13,315 nt of DNA from Chloroflexota bacterium (lineage in GTDB: Bacteria > Chloroflexota > Anaerolineae > UBA1429), in assembly GCA_014360745.1 (NCBI GenBank), contig JACIWY010000055.1:1-13315 (forward strand), read 5' to 3'. Positions 1 through 6,823 of this stretch are shown piece by piece. Position numbers and translations under genes: made by a program. The number at the start of each line of letters is the position of its first letter. Within the stretch, counting starts at the first letter, position 1. The notes beneath the pieces are model-generated. The model was not told where the DNA came from, did not search any database, and saw only the letters and a program-made list of their open reading frames with translations.

Positions 1-429
1 CTCACCCGCGTCTATTGCCTGGGCCAAGGCGTTCAAGTGGTCGGCCAGGCGCTGCACGCCGTCGAGCATGGCCTGATCAAAGGCGTACAGACGGTCCAAT
101 GCGGTCTCATCCACCTTGAGCGCATCAAACAGACCGGCATAACCGTAACTGGCCGTCTTGATGCGGTCGATGAGCAACTGCAAACGCATCACCGCCCGTT
201 CCAGGGCAAATAAAGAGTGCAATTGTCCCGTATCCGCCAGGCGCCCCTGAATATCCTGCAGACGTTTCATCTGCTCTTCGTACTGCCTGGCCACGTACAG
301 CCGCAACAGTTTGTCCGCCTCTCGACGCTGTTCGCGCGCTTTGTAGCCCGCATAGCCCGGGATGCGTGCCGCCAATGCCTCAAACTTGTTCTGCGCCGCC
401 TGGATCTTTTCGGTCAGGTCGTCTTGCAT
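1..429 (-). CDS. Conserved helical protein of unknown function (partial, C-terminus outside window)
   Basis: The first 143 codons of this gene are visible; the frame stays open to the window edge, so the C-terminus is missing. The ATG is preceded by a strong Shine-Dalgarno (TGAGGAGGAAA, 434-444) with about 7 bases of spacing, which fixes the start. The protein has no signal peptide or membrane segment. It is charged and almost certainly all helical, with coiled-coil-like stretches around residues 1-20 and 31-92. Two more distinctive stretches are GYAGYKAREQRREADK (residues 25-40) and TASYGYAGLFDALKV (92-106). From memory these resemble a family of short uncharacterised Chloroflexi proteins, but I cannot name a function. 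It lies 179 bases downstream of mfd on the same strand and has its own good ribosome site, so it could be the last operon gene or separately transcribed. That a gene is present is well supported; its role is unknown. Confidence 0.85.
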   Translation of the reverse strand, partial: MQDDLTEKIQAAQNKFEALAARIPGYAGYKAREQRREADKLLRLYVARQYEEQMKRLQDIQGRLADTGQLHSLFALERAVMRLQLLIDRIKTASYGYAGLFDALKVDETALDRLYAFDQAMLDGVQRLADHLNALAQAIDAGE

Positions 430-433
430 CGCG

Positions 434-444
434 TTTCCTCCTCA
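434..444 (-). promoter_or_regulatory. Ribosome binding site of the left-edge gene
   Basis: The minus strand reads TGAGGAGGAAA ending 5 bases before the ATG at 429-427. The GAGGAGG core is close to a perfect anti-Shine-Dalgarno match, and it supports a gene whose end is outside the window. Confidence 0.8.
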
Positions 445-608
445 TTTGCCCAACGGCCGGGCATTTACACTCTCGGCTCGTTTTTTGCCCATGGGGGCGC
501 CCTTTGACCATCGCCCGCTTTGCTATACGTGCCGCTCGGCTTTTTGTTGCGGCAGATCCATTCTAGCCACCGCCATGCGCCTGGCAAGCGCTCGGTCAAG
601 TGGCAGGC
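445..608. other. Intergenic gap between mfd and the left-edge gene
   Basis: These bases separate the mfd stop from the Shine-Dalgarno of the next minus-strand gene. I found no T-run after a hairpin on the minus strand, so no intrinsic terminator for mfd is visible. A short GCCG-CT-CGGC inverted repeat at 531-540 is followed by a T-run only on the plus strand, the wrong direction for mfd. No convincing -35/-10 pair was found. Co-transcription with mfd therefore remains possible. Confidence 0.5.
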
Positions 609-3600
609 TCAGGCGGGAACCAGCTCCATGCGGGCCAAGGCGCGCAACACATCCAGAAGCTGCGTCTGCCAACCCTCTTCCAAGGGCAGCCAGACCCGAG
701 TGCCGCGAGCGGTCACGCCGCGATACCGGCTCTCAAGCCGCGAGGCGGCGTTCGGCTCCAACGGCAAGGGAAGCGCCACGACCACCTGCCTGGGGTTGCT
801 GCTGATCGTCGTCACTCCCGCGTCGGCGCCCACCAAACGGACGCGCAGCACATAAAGCAGGCCCAGCACCGGCTCCGGCAGTTCGCCAAAGCGATCGTGG
901 AGCTCTTGCACGATGTCGTCGATCTCGTCCTCTCGTTCTACGCGCGCCAAACGCCGATAGAGGCGCAGGCGCAACTGCTCATCGGGGATGAATTCGTCTG
1001 GCAGGTAGGCGCTAACGGGCAGGTCTATGCTTGGCCCAAGGTCGAGGCGCAACATGCTGGCCGCCGTGGCGTGTTGGGCGCGGCGGATGGCGTTGATCGA
1101 TTCGCCGCTGGCCTCGCGCAGCTCTTCCACGGCCTGTTGCAAGAGGCGGGTGTAAAGGTCAAAGCCGATGGCCGCGATCTGCCCGCTCTGCTCGGCGCCT
1201 AGAATCTCCCCCGCGCCGCGAATCTCCATGTCGCGCATGGCGATACGAAAGCCGGCGCCCAACTCGGAGGCTTCTTGGATCGTTTGTAGCCGCTTACGGG
1301 CTATATCGGTCAAGGGGGGCTTGTAGAGCAGATAGGCCCTGGCCCGGTTGACGCCTCGGCCCACGCGACCGCGAAGCTGATAGAGCTGGGCCAGGCCAAA
1401 GGTATCGGCGCGATCGATGATGATGGTGTTGACGTTGGGGATGTCCAATCCGCTCTCGATGATCGTTGTACAGAGCAGGATGTCGTATTCGCCCTGGGCA
1501 AAGCCCAGCATGATCTGGGCCAGATCCTCCTCGTCCATCTGTCCATGGCCCACGACGATGCTGGCCTCGGGCACGATGCGCGCCAGCCGTGCGGCCATCT
1601 CGTCGATGTCATAGACCCGATTGTGCACGAAATAGACCTGCCCGCCGCGATCCAGCTCGCGCAGGATGGCCTTGCGGATCAACCCCTCATCGAATTCGCT
1701 GACAAAGGTGCGAATGCCCAGGCGATCCTCCGGCGGGGTATCGATGATGCTCATATCGCGGATACCGCTCAGGGCCATGTAGAGCGTGCGGGGGATGGGG
1801 GTGGCGGTGAGGGTGAGCACGTCCACTTCGCGGCGTATCCGCTTGAGGTGTTCCTTGTGGCTAACACCAAAGCGTTGTTCCTCGTCGATGATCACCAGGC
1901 CAAGGTCTTTGAACGCAACGTCGCCGGAGAGGAGGCGATGGGTGCCGATGACAATGTCCACCCTGCCGCTGCGTAACCCCTCGAGGATCCTCTCCTGCTC
2001 TTGGGGCGGGACAAAGCGCGAGAGCATCTCGACGGTGACGGGAAACGCGCGCAGCCGACGCCGAAAGGTGTAGAAATGCTGTTGGGCCAGGACGGTGGTG
2101 GGCACCAGCATGGCCACCTGTTTGCCGTCCATCACCGCCTTGAAAGCGGCGCGCAGGGCCACCTCGGTTTTGCCATAGCCCACGTCGCCGCAAATAAGGC
2201 GATCCATCGGCTTGGGGGCCTCCATGTCGCGCTTGATCTCGGCCAAGGCACGGAGTTGATCCTCCGTCTCCTGATAAGGGAAGGAGGCCTCGAGTTCTCG
2301 CTGCCATTCGTTATCGGGGGCAAAGGCGTGCCCGGGGGTCACCTCGCGCGCGGCATAGAGCTCGAGCAGCTCTAGGGCGATGTCGCGCACCGCCTTTTCG
2401 GCGCGGGCGCGCACGGTCGCCCATTCGGCCGTGCCCAGGCGATGCAAATGTGGCTCGCGCTCGTCGGCGCCGATATAGCGGCTGACGCGATCGGCCTGGT
2501 GCACCGGTACGTAAAGGCGATCGCCGGCGGCGTATTCGATCTCCATATACTCGCGATCGAGGTCGCCGATGCGTTTGCGCACCATGCCATGGTAGCGGCC
2601 GATGCCGTATTCCATGTGCACCACATAATCGCCTTCCTCCAGCTCAGCAAAGGCGCTCTCGGGAGCCTCTCGCCGGGGCCGGGGCGGCCGTCGACGGCGC
2701 ATACGCAGCCAGCCAAAGACCTCGGCATCGGTGAGCAGCACGAGCCTCTCGGCTGGCGCTGCCCAACCCTCGGCCAGGATGCCGTCCACCAGCGAGATGG
2801 TGCCCGGCTCGGGAACGGTGGTCAGTGTCTCGGTCGGGGTGATGTACAAGCGCCTCTCGCGCAGGAGGTCGGCCAAGCGCTCTGCCTGGCGGCTCACCAC
2901 GACGACCCGTTGCCCATCCGCCTGCAACTCGGCCATGTCGGCAAGGGCCTGATCGAGATGCCCGCCATACTTGGGCGCGGCGATAAAGCTCTCGCCGAAC
3001 AAGCCCGGCGTCTGTTCCAACCCATATCCCAGGCTGACGGCGCGCCGACTCGCTAGCCGCGCCTTGAGTTCCTCCCAGGTAAGGTAGGGCACCGCAAAGT
3101 TGGGAGGCAACTGGCCGTCCTCTATCATCTCGTTGCGTAGCCCCAGCGCCTGGTTCTCCATGTTCATCGCCGCCGTTTCCAAGGTCACCATGTCGTCGAT
3201 GAGCAACAGGGCGTTGTCGGGCATAAAGTCGAGCAGGGTAGAGGGCCGGGGATAGAGATAGGGCAAATAGTGCTCGATCCCCTCAAAAAAGGTCCCCCGC
3301 GCCAATTGCTCTCGCTCTTCGGCCATGCGCTGCCGGGTCGCGCTGTTGCAAGAGGCCAGATCCAAACGTCTCAGCGCCTCCGCCGCCGCTTTACCCCACT
3401 CGGGGAGGGCTTCGCTGGCCGGCGCGATGGTGACCTGGCGAATCGTGTCGATGGAACGTTGCGTGCCGGGGTCAAAGGTGCGGATCGAATCGATCTCGTC
3501 GCCGAAAAAATCGATGCGCACCGGCTCGGTTCGATTCGGTGGGTACACGTCGACGATGCTGCCCCGATGGCTGAAGGTGCCCGGCCGCTCGACGACCGGC

Positions 3601-4139
3601 ACCGATTCGTACCCGGCGCGGGCCAAATAGTCCAACAGCCGATACAAAGGGATGACATCGCCAACGCCAAGCGTCCGCGTCGCTCGACGAAAGGCCATGG
3701 GTGAGATGCTCTTGGTCATCAGCGCCCAGATGGAGGCGGTCACCAACAGGCCCCGTCCTGCGCCGCTCTCCAACGTGGCCAATTGGGCCAACACACTGAC
3801 GCGGGCGTGCACCGTCTCGCGATCCCAAGTGCCCCGGTCGTAGAAAACGGTGTCGGGCGCCTGGAAATAGCGAATGCTATCGGGCTGCGCCGACCACAGC
3901 GCCGTCTCCTCGGCCAGGTGGCGCGCATCCTCCGGCTTGCCGGCCAACACCAAGAGGGGGCCTGGCCAGTCTTGTTGCAATGCCGCCAGGAAAAAGGGGC
4001 GGGCCGCCTCCAAGAGCTCCAACGAGAGCGCGGGCAATCCTGCACGCAACAATCCCCGGCCCTCATGGCACGCGGTGCCCAGAAAGGCTCTATAGGCGGC
4101 ATGGTCGCGCAGCAGGTTCAGTAATCCTGCCAATTCCAT
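609..4139 (-). CDS. mfd: Transcription-repair coupling factor Mfd
   Basis: Mfd is a cytoplasmic ATP-driven DNA translocase that removes RNA polymerase stalled at lesions and recruits UvrA for nucleotide excision repair. At 1176 residues it is full length (the E. coli protein is about 1150). The N-terminal third (to about 370) is the UvrB-like module. The RNA polymerase interaction domain is about 500-575, with GDYVVHMEYGIGRYHGM followed by RLYVPVHQADRVSRYIG. The translocase core has Walker A GDVGYGKTEV (651-660, Lys657), Walker B DEEQ (752-755), TATPIPRTL (778-786) and motif VI QLRGRVGR (921-928). A RGAGEILGAEQSG stretch (974-986) fits the TRG region, and a C-terminal regulatory domain follows to the end. 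The start is set by GAGGAA (4146-4151), 6 bases upstream and inside the end of pth. The pth stop lies 3 bases before this ATG, so translation is probably coupled. No damage to motifs is visible. Confidence 0.98.
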   Translation of the reverse strand: MELAGLLNLLRDHAAYRAFLGTACHEGRGLLRAGLPALSLELLEAARPFFLAALQQDWPGPLLVLAGKPEDARHLAEETALWSAQPDSIRYFQAPDTVFYDRGTWDRETVHARVSVLAQLATLESGAGRGLLVTASIWALMTKSISPMAFRRATRTLGVGDVIPLYRLLDYLARAGYESVPVVERPGTFSHRGSIVDVYPPNRTEPVRIDFFGDEIDSIRTFDPGTQRSIDTIRQVTIAPASEALPEWGKAAAEALRRLDLASCNSATRQRMAEEREQLARGTFFEGIEHYLPYLYPRPSTLLDFMPDNALLLIDDMVTLETAAMNMENQALGLRNEMIEDGQLPPNFAVPYLTWEELKARLASRRAVSLGYGLEQTPGLFGESFIAAPKYGGHLDQALADMAELQADGQRVVVVSRQAERLADLLRERRLYITPTETLTTVPEPGTISLVDGILAEGWAAPAERLVLLTDAEVFGWLRMRRRRPPRPRREAPESAFAELEEGDYVVHMEYGIGRYHGMVRKRIGDLDREYMEIEYAAGDRLYVPVHQADRVSRYIGADEREPHLHRLGTAEWATVRARAEKAVRDIALELLELYAAREVTPGHAFAPDNEWQRELEASFPYQETEDQLRALAEIKRDMEAPKPMDRLICGDVGYGKTEVALRAAFKAVMDGKQVAMLVPTTVLAQQHFYTFRRRLRAFPVTVEMLSRFVPPQEQERILEGLRSGRVDIVIGTHRLLSGDVAFKDLGLVIIDEEQRFGVSHKEHLKRIRREVDVLTLTATPIPRTLYMALSGIRDMSIIDTPPEDRLGIRTFVSEFDEGLIRKAILRELDRGGQVYFVHNRVYDIDEMAARLARIVPEASIVVGHGQMDEEDLAQIMLGFAQGEYDILLCTTIIESGLDIPNVNTIIIDRADTFGLAQLYQLRGRVGRGVNRARAYLLYKPPLTDIARKRLQTIQEASELGAGFRIAMRDMEIRGAGEILGAEQSGQIAAIGFDLYTRLLQQAVEELREASGESINAIRRAQHATAASMLRLDLGPSIDLPVSAYLPDEFIPDEQLRLRLYRRLARVEREDEIDDIVQELHDRFGELPEPVLGLLYVLRVRLVGADAGVTTISSNPRQVVVALPLPLEPNAASRLESRYRGVTARGTRVWLPLEEGWQTQLLDVLRALARMELVPA

Positions 4140-4142
4140 GGC

Positions 4143-4757
4143 TCATTCCTCGGCCGCAGCGATCAGATCTCGGCCGTTGTATTGATTCATGGCCTCGTGA
4201 ATGCCCTGATTCAGGTAACAGCGCACGATTTCCTCTACATAAGGGTAAACCTGACGCACGATCGGCTCTTGTTCCCGATCGAAATCGTTCAGCACATAGT
4301 CGATGGGGTCGCCATACGCGGGACGGCCGATGCCAACTCTGAGGCGCGGAAAGTTTTGGGTGCCCAACGCCTCGATGATCGATTGCACCCCGCGATGCCC
4401 GCCGCTGCTGCCTCCCGGGCGCAGACGCAGCCGGGCCAAGGGCAAATCCAAGTCGTCATAAATGACCAGGATACGCTCGGCAGGGATCTTGAACCAGCGG
4501 CTCAGGGGAGCCACCGCTTGGCCGCTGTCGTTCATAAAGGTCTGCGGCTTGGCCAGCACCACGCGATGGCCGTCGATCTCCGTTTCGGCCAACAATGCTT
4601 GGAAACGTCTGCCGCGCCACGCGGCGTTCCAACGCTCGGCGATGTAATCGACGCATTGGAAGCCAATATTATGGCGGTTGTCGGCATACTTGGGGCCGGG
4701 ATTGCCCAGCCCCACGATCAGATGCCGGGTGAGTTCACGGGGGAATTTGCCCGTCAT
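4143..4757 (-). CDS. pth: Peptidyl-tRNA hydrolase
   Basis: This cytoplasmic enzyme cleaves the ester bond of peptidyl-tRNAs released from stalled ribosomes, so that the tRNA can be reused. The product is 204 residues, normal for the bacterial Pth family. It opens with LIVGLGNPG (13-21). By alignment from memory with E. coli Pth, the catalytic His is H29 in NRHNIGF, the N10 equivalent is N19, M67-N68 are M75-N76, and D93 is D101 in YDDLDLP. The E. coli N114 position reads Arg here (GGHRGVQ, R122). The open frame extends upstream to 4883, but the start at 4757 has AGAGGT 7 bases upstream and places the conserved core at the usual distance from the N-terminus; the ATG at 4778 has no ribosome site. 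It lies between the secreted protein gene (55 bases upstream) and mfd (3 bases downstream), most likely one transcript. Confidence 0.97.
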   Translation of the reverse strand: MTGKFPRELTRHLIVGLGNPGPKYADNRHNIGFQCVDYIAERWNAAWRGRRFQALLAETEIDGHRVVLAKPQTFMNDSGQAVAPLSRWFKIPAERILVIYDDLDLPLARLRLRPGGSSGGHRGVQSIIEALGTQNFPRLRVGIGRPAYGDPIDYVLNDFDREQEPIVRQVYPYVEEIVRCYLNQGIHEAMNQYNGRDLIAAAEE

Positions 4758-4764
4758 GGTTAGG

Positions 4765-4770
4765 ACCTCT
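4765..4770 (-). promoter_or_regulatory. Ribosome binding site that decides the pth start
   Basis: The minus strand reads AGAGGT, 7 bases before the ATG at 4757-4755. Upstream in-frame ATGs at 4778 and 4883 lack such a site, so this element selects the 204-residue product. Confidence 0.65.
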
Positions 4771-4812
4771 AGGATCATGCGCTGCGGATGCGCGCAACAG
4801 TGTCGAGCGAGG

Positions 4813-5508
4813 CTAGAGCAAGCGTCGCAGGCCAAAAACGATACCCAGGACGATGAACACGGTACCCATTGCCACCACGCCAAAGACGAACGACTCCAGC
4901 CAGCTTTCTGGGTCGACGGGCAGAGCGCTGCGACTTTCCGGTCGGCTCAGGGTGGGGGTAGGCGTTGGCATGGCCAGGGCGGCCGTAGGCGCGATGATCT
5001 GCAGCGTCGCTGTAGGCCGAGGTTGGGTCGGCGTAGGGCTGATCGCCGGCGTCTCTGTGGCCAAAGGGGTCGGGCTCGCTTCGGGCGTGTTGGTGGGCGT
5101 TGGCTCACTGTTGGCGATGGCGATACCGCGTACGATGAATTCCTCCCAGTTCCCATCCTTTTTGACGCCCTGCACCCTCAAGGTGTAAACCCCATCGGGC
5201 AGGACGGTGGTATCCCATATTTCAAGTTGGCCGTTGATCACCGGCTCGTAATGCAATTGGCCGATGACCGCCCACTGGGCGGGGCTGGGGCCCACGCCAA
5301 ACTCCACCTTGTAGAACTGAAAGTTGGGCACGACCGCAGAGCCGATGATGGGCACTCGGCCACGCACGCGCGAACCCATCTCCGGCGAGGTAATCTGAAC
5401 CTGTACTTGCTGGGCCAGGGGGCCCGCTTGGGCGCTCAAGACCTCCAGGAGCGTCAGCAAAAAGGTAGCTAAAATCGTCAGCGCCAGACCAATGCTCCGT
5501 CTGCGCAT
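4813..5508 (-). CDS. Secreted, C-terminally anchored protein with a beta domain and Pro/Thr-rich linker
   Basis: The product has 231 residues and no enzyme motif. A signal peptide occupies residues 1-28 (MRRR, then a hydrophobic core, with likely cleavage after LSA26 or AQA28). Residues about 34-130 form one compact beta-rich domain containing VQVQITSPEMGS, RVPIIGSAV, WAVIGQLHYEPVINGQLEIWDTT and PDGVYTLRVQG. From memory this Ig-like pattern recurs in Chloroflexi surface proteins, including at the ends of penicillin-binding proteins. Residues about 134-190 are rich in Thr and Pro (PTPTNTPEASPTP), typical of an extended, possibly glycosylated wall linker. A membrane helix (about 206-226) ends in LRRLL, giving an outside-facing topology with a tiny cytoplasmic tail. 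ATG 5508 has GAGGAG just upstream. It is the first gene of the minus-strand run to pth and mfd. A cell-wall binding or sensing role is only a guess. Confidence 0.88.
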   Translation of the reverse strand: MRRRSIGLALTILATFLLTLLEVLSAQAGPLAQQVQVQITSPEMGSRVRGRVPIIGSAVVPNFQFYKVEFGVGPSPAQWAVIGQLHYEPVINGQLEIWDTTVLPDGVYTLRVQGVKKDGNWEEFIVRGIAIANSEPTPTNTPEASPTPLATETPAISPTPTQPRPTATLQIIAPTAALAMPTPTPTLSRPESRSALPVDPESWLESFVFGVVAMGTVFIVLGIVFGLRRLL

Positions 5509-5537
5509 ACCAACTCCTCATTTTACGATATATAAAA

Positions 5538-5570
5538 AGTGTACCACAAGTACACGGGGGTCACAACTTG
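5538..5570 (-). promoter_or_regulatory. Candidate promoter of the secreted protein-pth-mfd run
   Basis: On the minus strand, TTGTGA (5567-5562, 4 of 6 matches to TTGACA) and TACACT (5543-5538... reading 5' to 3' leftward, 4 of 6 to TATAAT) are separated by 17 bases. The -10 lies inside the right-hand side of an inverted repeat. An AT-rich stretch (TATATA) follows before the ribosome site. The match is modest and rests only on hexamers and spacing. Confidence 0.4.
5539..5555. promoter_or_regulatory. Inverted repeat GTGTAC-N5-GTACAC, possible operator
   Basis: A perfect 6-base inverted repeat with a 5-base centre (GTGTAC CACAA GTACAC) lies in the divergent intergenic region. It overlaps the candidate -10 of the minus-strand promoter. 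Its 17-base size and symmetry suit a dimeric repressor. It could instead be a weak RNA hairpin, but no T-run follows in a terminator arrangement for any gene here. The cognate regulator is not in the window. Confidence 0.4.
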
Positions 5571-5586
5571 GCCTTGTCTTGTGCAT

Positions 5587-5618
5587 TTGGCACCCTCTGG
5601 GCGACATGCTACCATAAT
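5587..5618 (+). promoter_or_regulatory. Candidate promoter of the glycosyltransferase operon
   Basis: TTGGCA (5587-5592, 5 of 6 to TTGACA) is followed after 17 bases by TACCAT (5610-5615, 4 of 6 to TATAAT). An overlapping CATAAT (5613-5618) matches the -10 better but at 20-base spacing. Either would start transcription about 30 bases before the ATG at 5654. This is the only place a plus-strand promoter would be expected for the downstream genes. Confidence 0.4.
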
Positions 5619-5653
5619 AACAACAAGGTCGCAGTCTCAGAGGCAGGCGAGGG

Positions 5654-6823
5654 ATGAGGGTAGGCATCAACGGGGCTTTTTGGGGCATGACCGACACCGG
5701 CAGCGGCCAGTATCTGCACCGTCTCTACGACATGCTGGCCGTGCACCTCTCTCAGGACGAATTGTCCCTTTTCTTGCCCGTCTGCAAAGGATACCCTTGG
5801 GCTGATGACCCGCGTTTGCTTTCGCTCTCGACGCCTTTTGGCGGATGTTCTGAGGACCTGGGCAAGGTCTGGTTTGAGCAAATTGCCTTCCCGCGGGCCT
5901 GCGCCGGCCGGCGAATTGAGGTGGCTCATGTGCCCTATTTTGCGCCGCCTTTATTCCCCCCCTGCCCGACCGTGGTGACCATCCATGACCTGATCCCCTT
6001 TCGTTTGGCCGAGTATAGGGGCTCGGTCAAGGTTCGCCTCTATATGCGCCTGGTGGCCCGAGCCGCGCGCGAGGCGACGCTGATCCTCACCGATTCGCGC
6101 GCCTCGGCGGACGATATCGAAGCCCTGTTGCGCCTTCCCGCCGAACGTGTTCGCATTGTGCCGCTGGCTGCCGGGCCTGAATGTCGGCCATTGCCTCCGG
6201 AGAAGATTTGCCCAGTGCTGGAGCGGCTGGGCATCGCTCGCCCCTACATGCTCTACCTAGGAGGCTTTGACCGGCGCAAGGGGGTTCTTTCCCTGTTGCG
6301 CGCTTTTGCGGATGTGGAGCGCATTCTATCCGACGTGGACCTGGTCATCGCCGGGCGCCTGCCGGCGGGGGGTTCCTCCCTAACGCCGGACCCTCGGCCG
6401 CTGGTCGGCGAACTGGAGCTGGAAGACCGGGTGCATTTCACCGGCCCGATCGCAGAGGAGGACAAGCCGGCACTGCTCGCCGGTGCCCTGTTCTTTCTCT
6501 TTCCCTCGCTCTATGAGGGGTTCGGGCTGCCTGCCCTGGAGGCCGTTTCTTGTGGCACGCCGGCCATCGTCACCTCCGGTAGCTCTTTGGAAGAAATCGT
6601 CGGCGGCGGCGGTCTGGTGGTGCCGCCCGAGGATGAACGGGCCCTGGCCAAGGCCATGATTCAGCTCGCTCACGATGATGCGCTGCGGGAGGAATTGGCC
6701 CGACAGGGGTTGGCCCATGCGGCCAACTTCTCCTGGGATAGGACGGCCCGCGAGACGTTGGCCGCCTATCAAGAGGCGCTCTCTTTGAGCCCCATCTCGC
6801 GCCTGCGCCGGCGAGCCGCATGA
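5654..6823 (+). CDS. GT4-type (GT-B fold) glycosyltransferase
   Basis: The 389-residue product is a cytoplasmic or membrane-associated retaining glycosyltransferase that moves a sugar from a nucleotide-sugar donor. The N-terminal acceptor domain has the loop NGAFWGMTDTGSGQYLHRL (6-24) and TVVTIHDLIPF (106-116). The C-terminal donor domain begins about 197 with YMLYLGGFDRRKG (198-210) and includes LVIAGRL (230-236). It ends in the E-x7-E signature EGFGLPALE (E288, E296) and GTPAIVTSGSSLEEIVGGGG (301-320). No signal peptide or transmembrane helix is evident. The ATG at 5654 follows a weak purine-rich site (GAGG, 5640-5643). The stop overlaps the next start (ATGA), so it is translationally coupled to the DUF2723 gene. 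By analogy with GT4 enzymes in polysaccharide clusters it probably extends a lipid-linked glycan. The sugar cannot be deduced; mannose or another hexose is typical of this branch. Confidence 0.95.
   Translation: MRVGINGAFWGMTDTGSGQYLHRLYDMLAVHLSQDELSLFLPVCKGYPWADDPRLLSLSTPFGGCSEDLGKVWFEQIAFPRACAGRRIEVAHVPYFAPPLFPPCPTVVTIHDLIPFRLAEYRGSVKVRLYMRLVARAAREATLILTDSRASADDIEALLRLPAERVRIVPLAAGPECRPLPPEKICPVLERLGIARPYMLYLGGFDRRKGVLSLLRAFADVERILSDVDLVIAGRLPAGGSSLTPDPRPLVGELELEDRVHFTGPIAEEDKPALLAGALFFLFPSLYEGFGLPALEAVSCGTPAIVTSGSSLEEIVGGGGLVVPPEDERALAKAMIQLAHDDALREELARQGLAHAANFSWDRTARETLAAYQEALSLSPISRLRRRAA

Noticed and set aside
525..560. Hairpin GCCG-CT-CGGC followed by a T-run as a terminator
   Set aside because: The T-run is on the plus strand while both neighbouring genes run on the minus strand, and the stem is only 4 bases.
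600..1202. A 200-codon plus-strand open frame
   Set aside because: It overlaps the C-terminal part of mfd on the opposite strand and has no recognisable sequence.
2442..3056. A 204-codon plus-strand open frame
   Set aside because: It is antisense to mfd, which is intact and full length. Its translation shows no recognisable domain.
4758..4883. A 42-residue N-terminal extension of Pth
   Set aside because: Pth proteins begin shortly before LIVGLGNPG; the extension is Cys/Trp-rich, overlaps the upstream gene, and the ATG at 4757 has a ribosome site.
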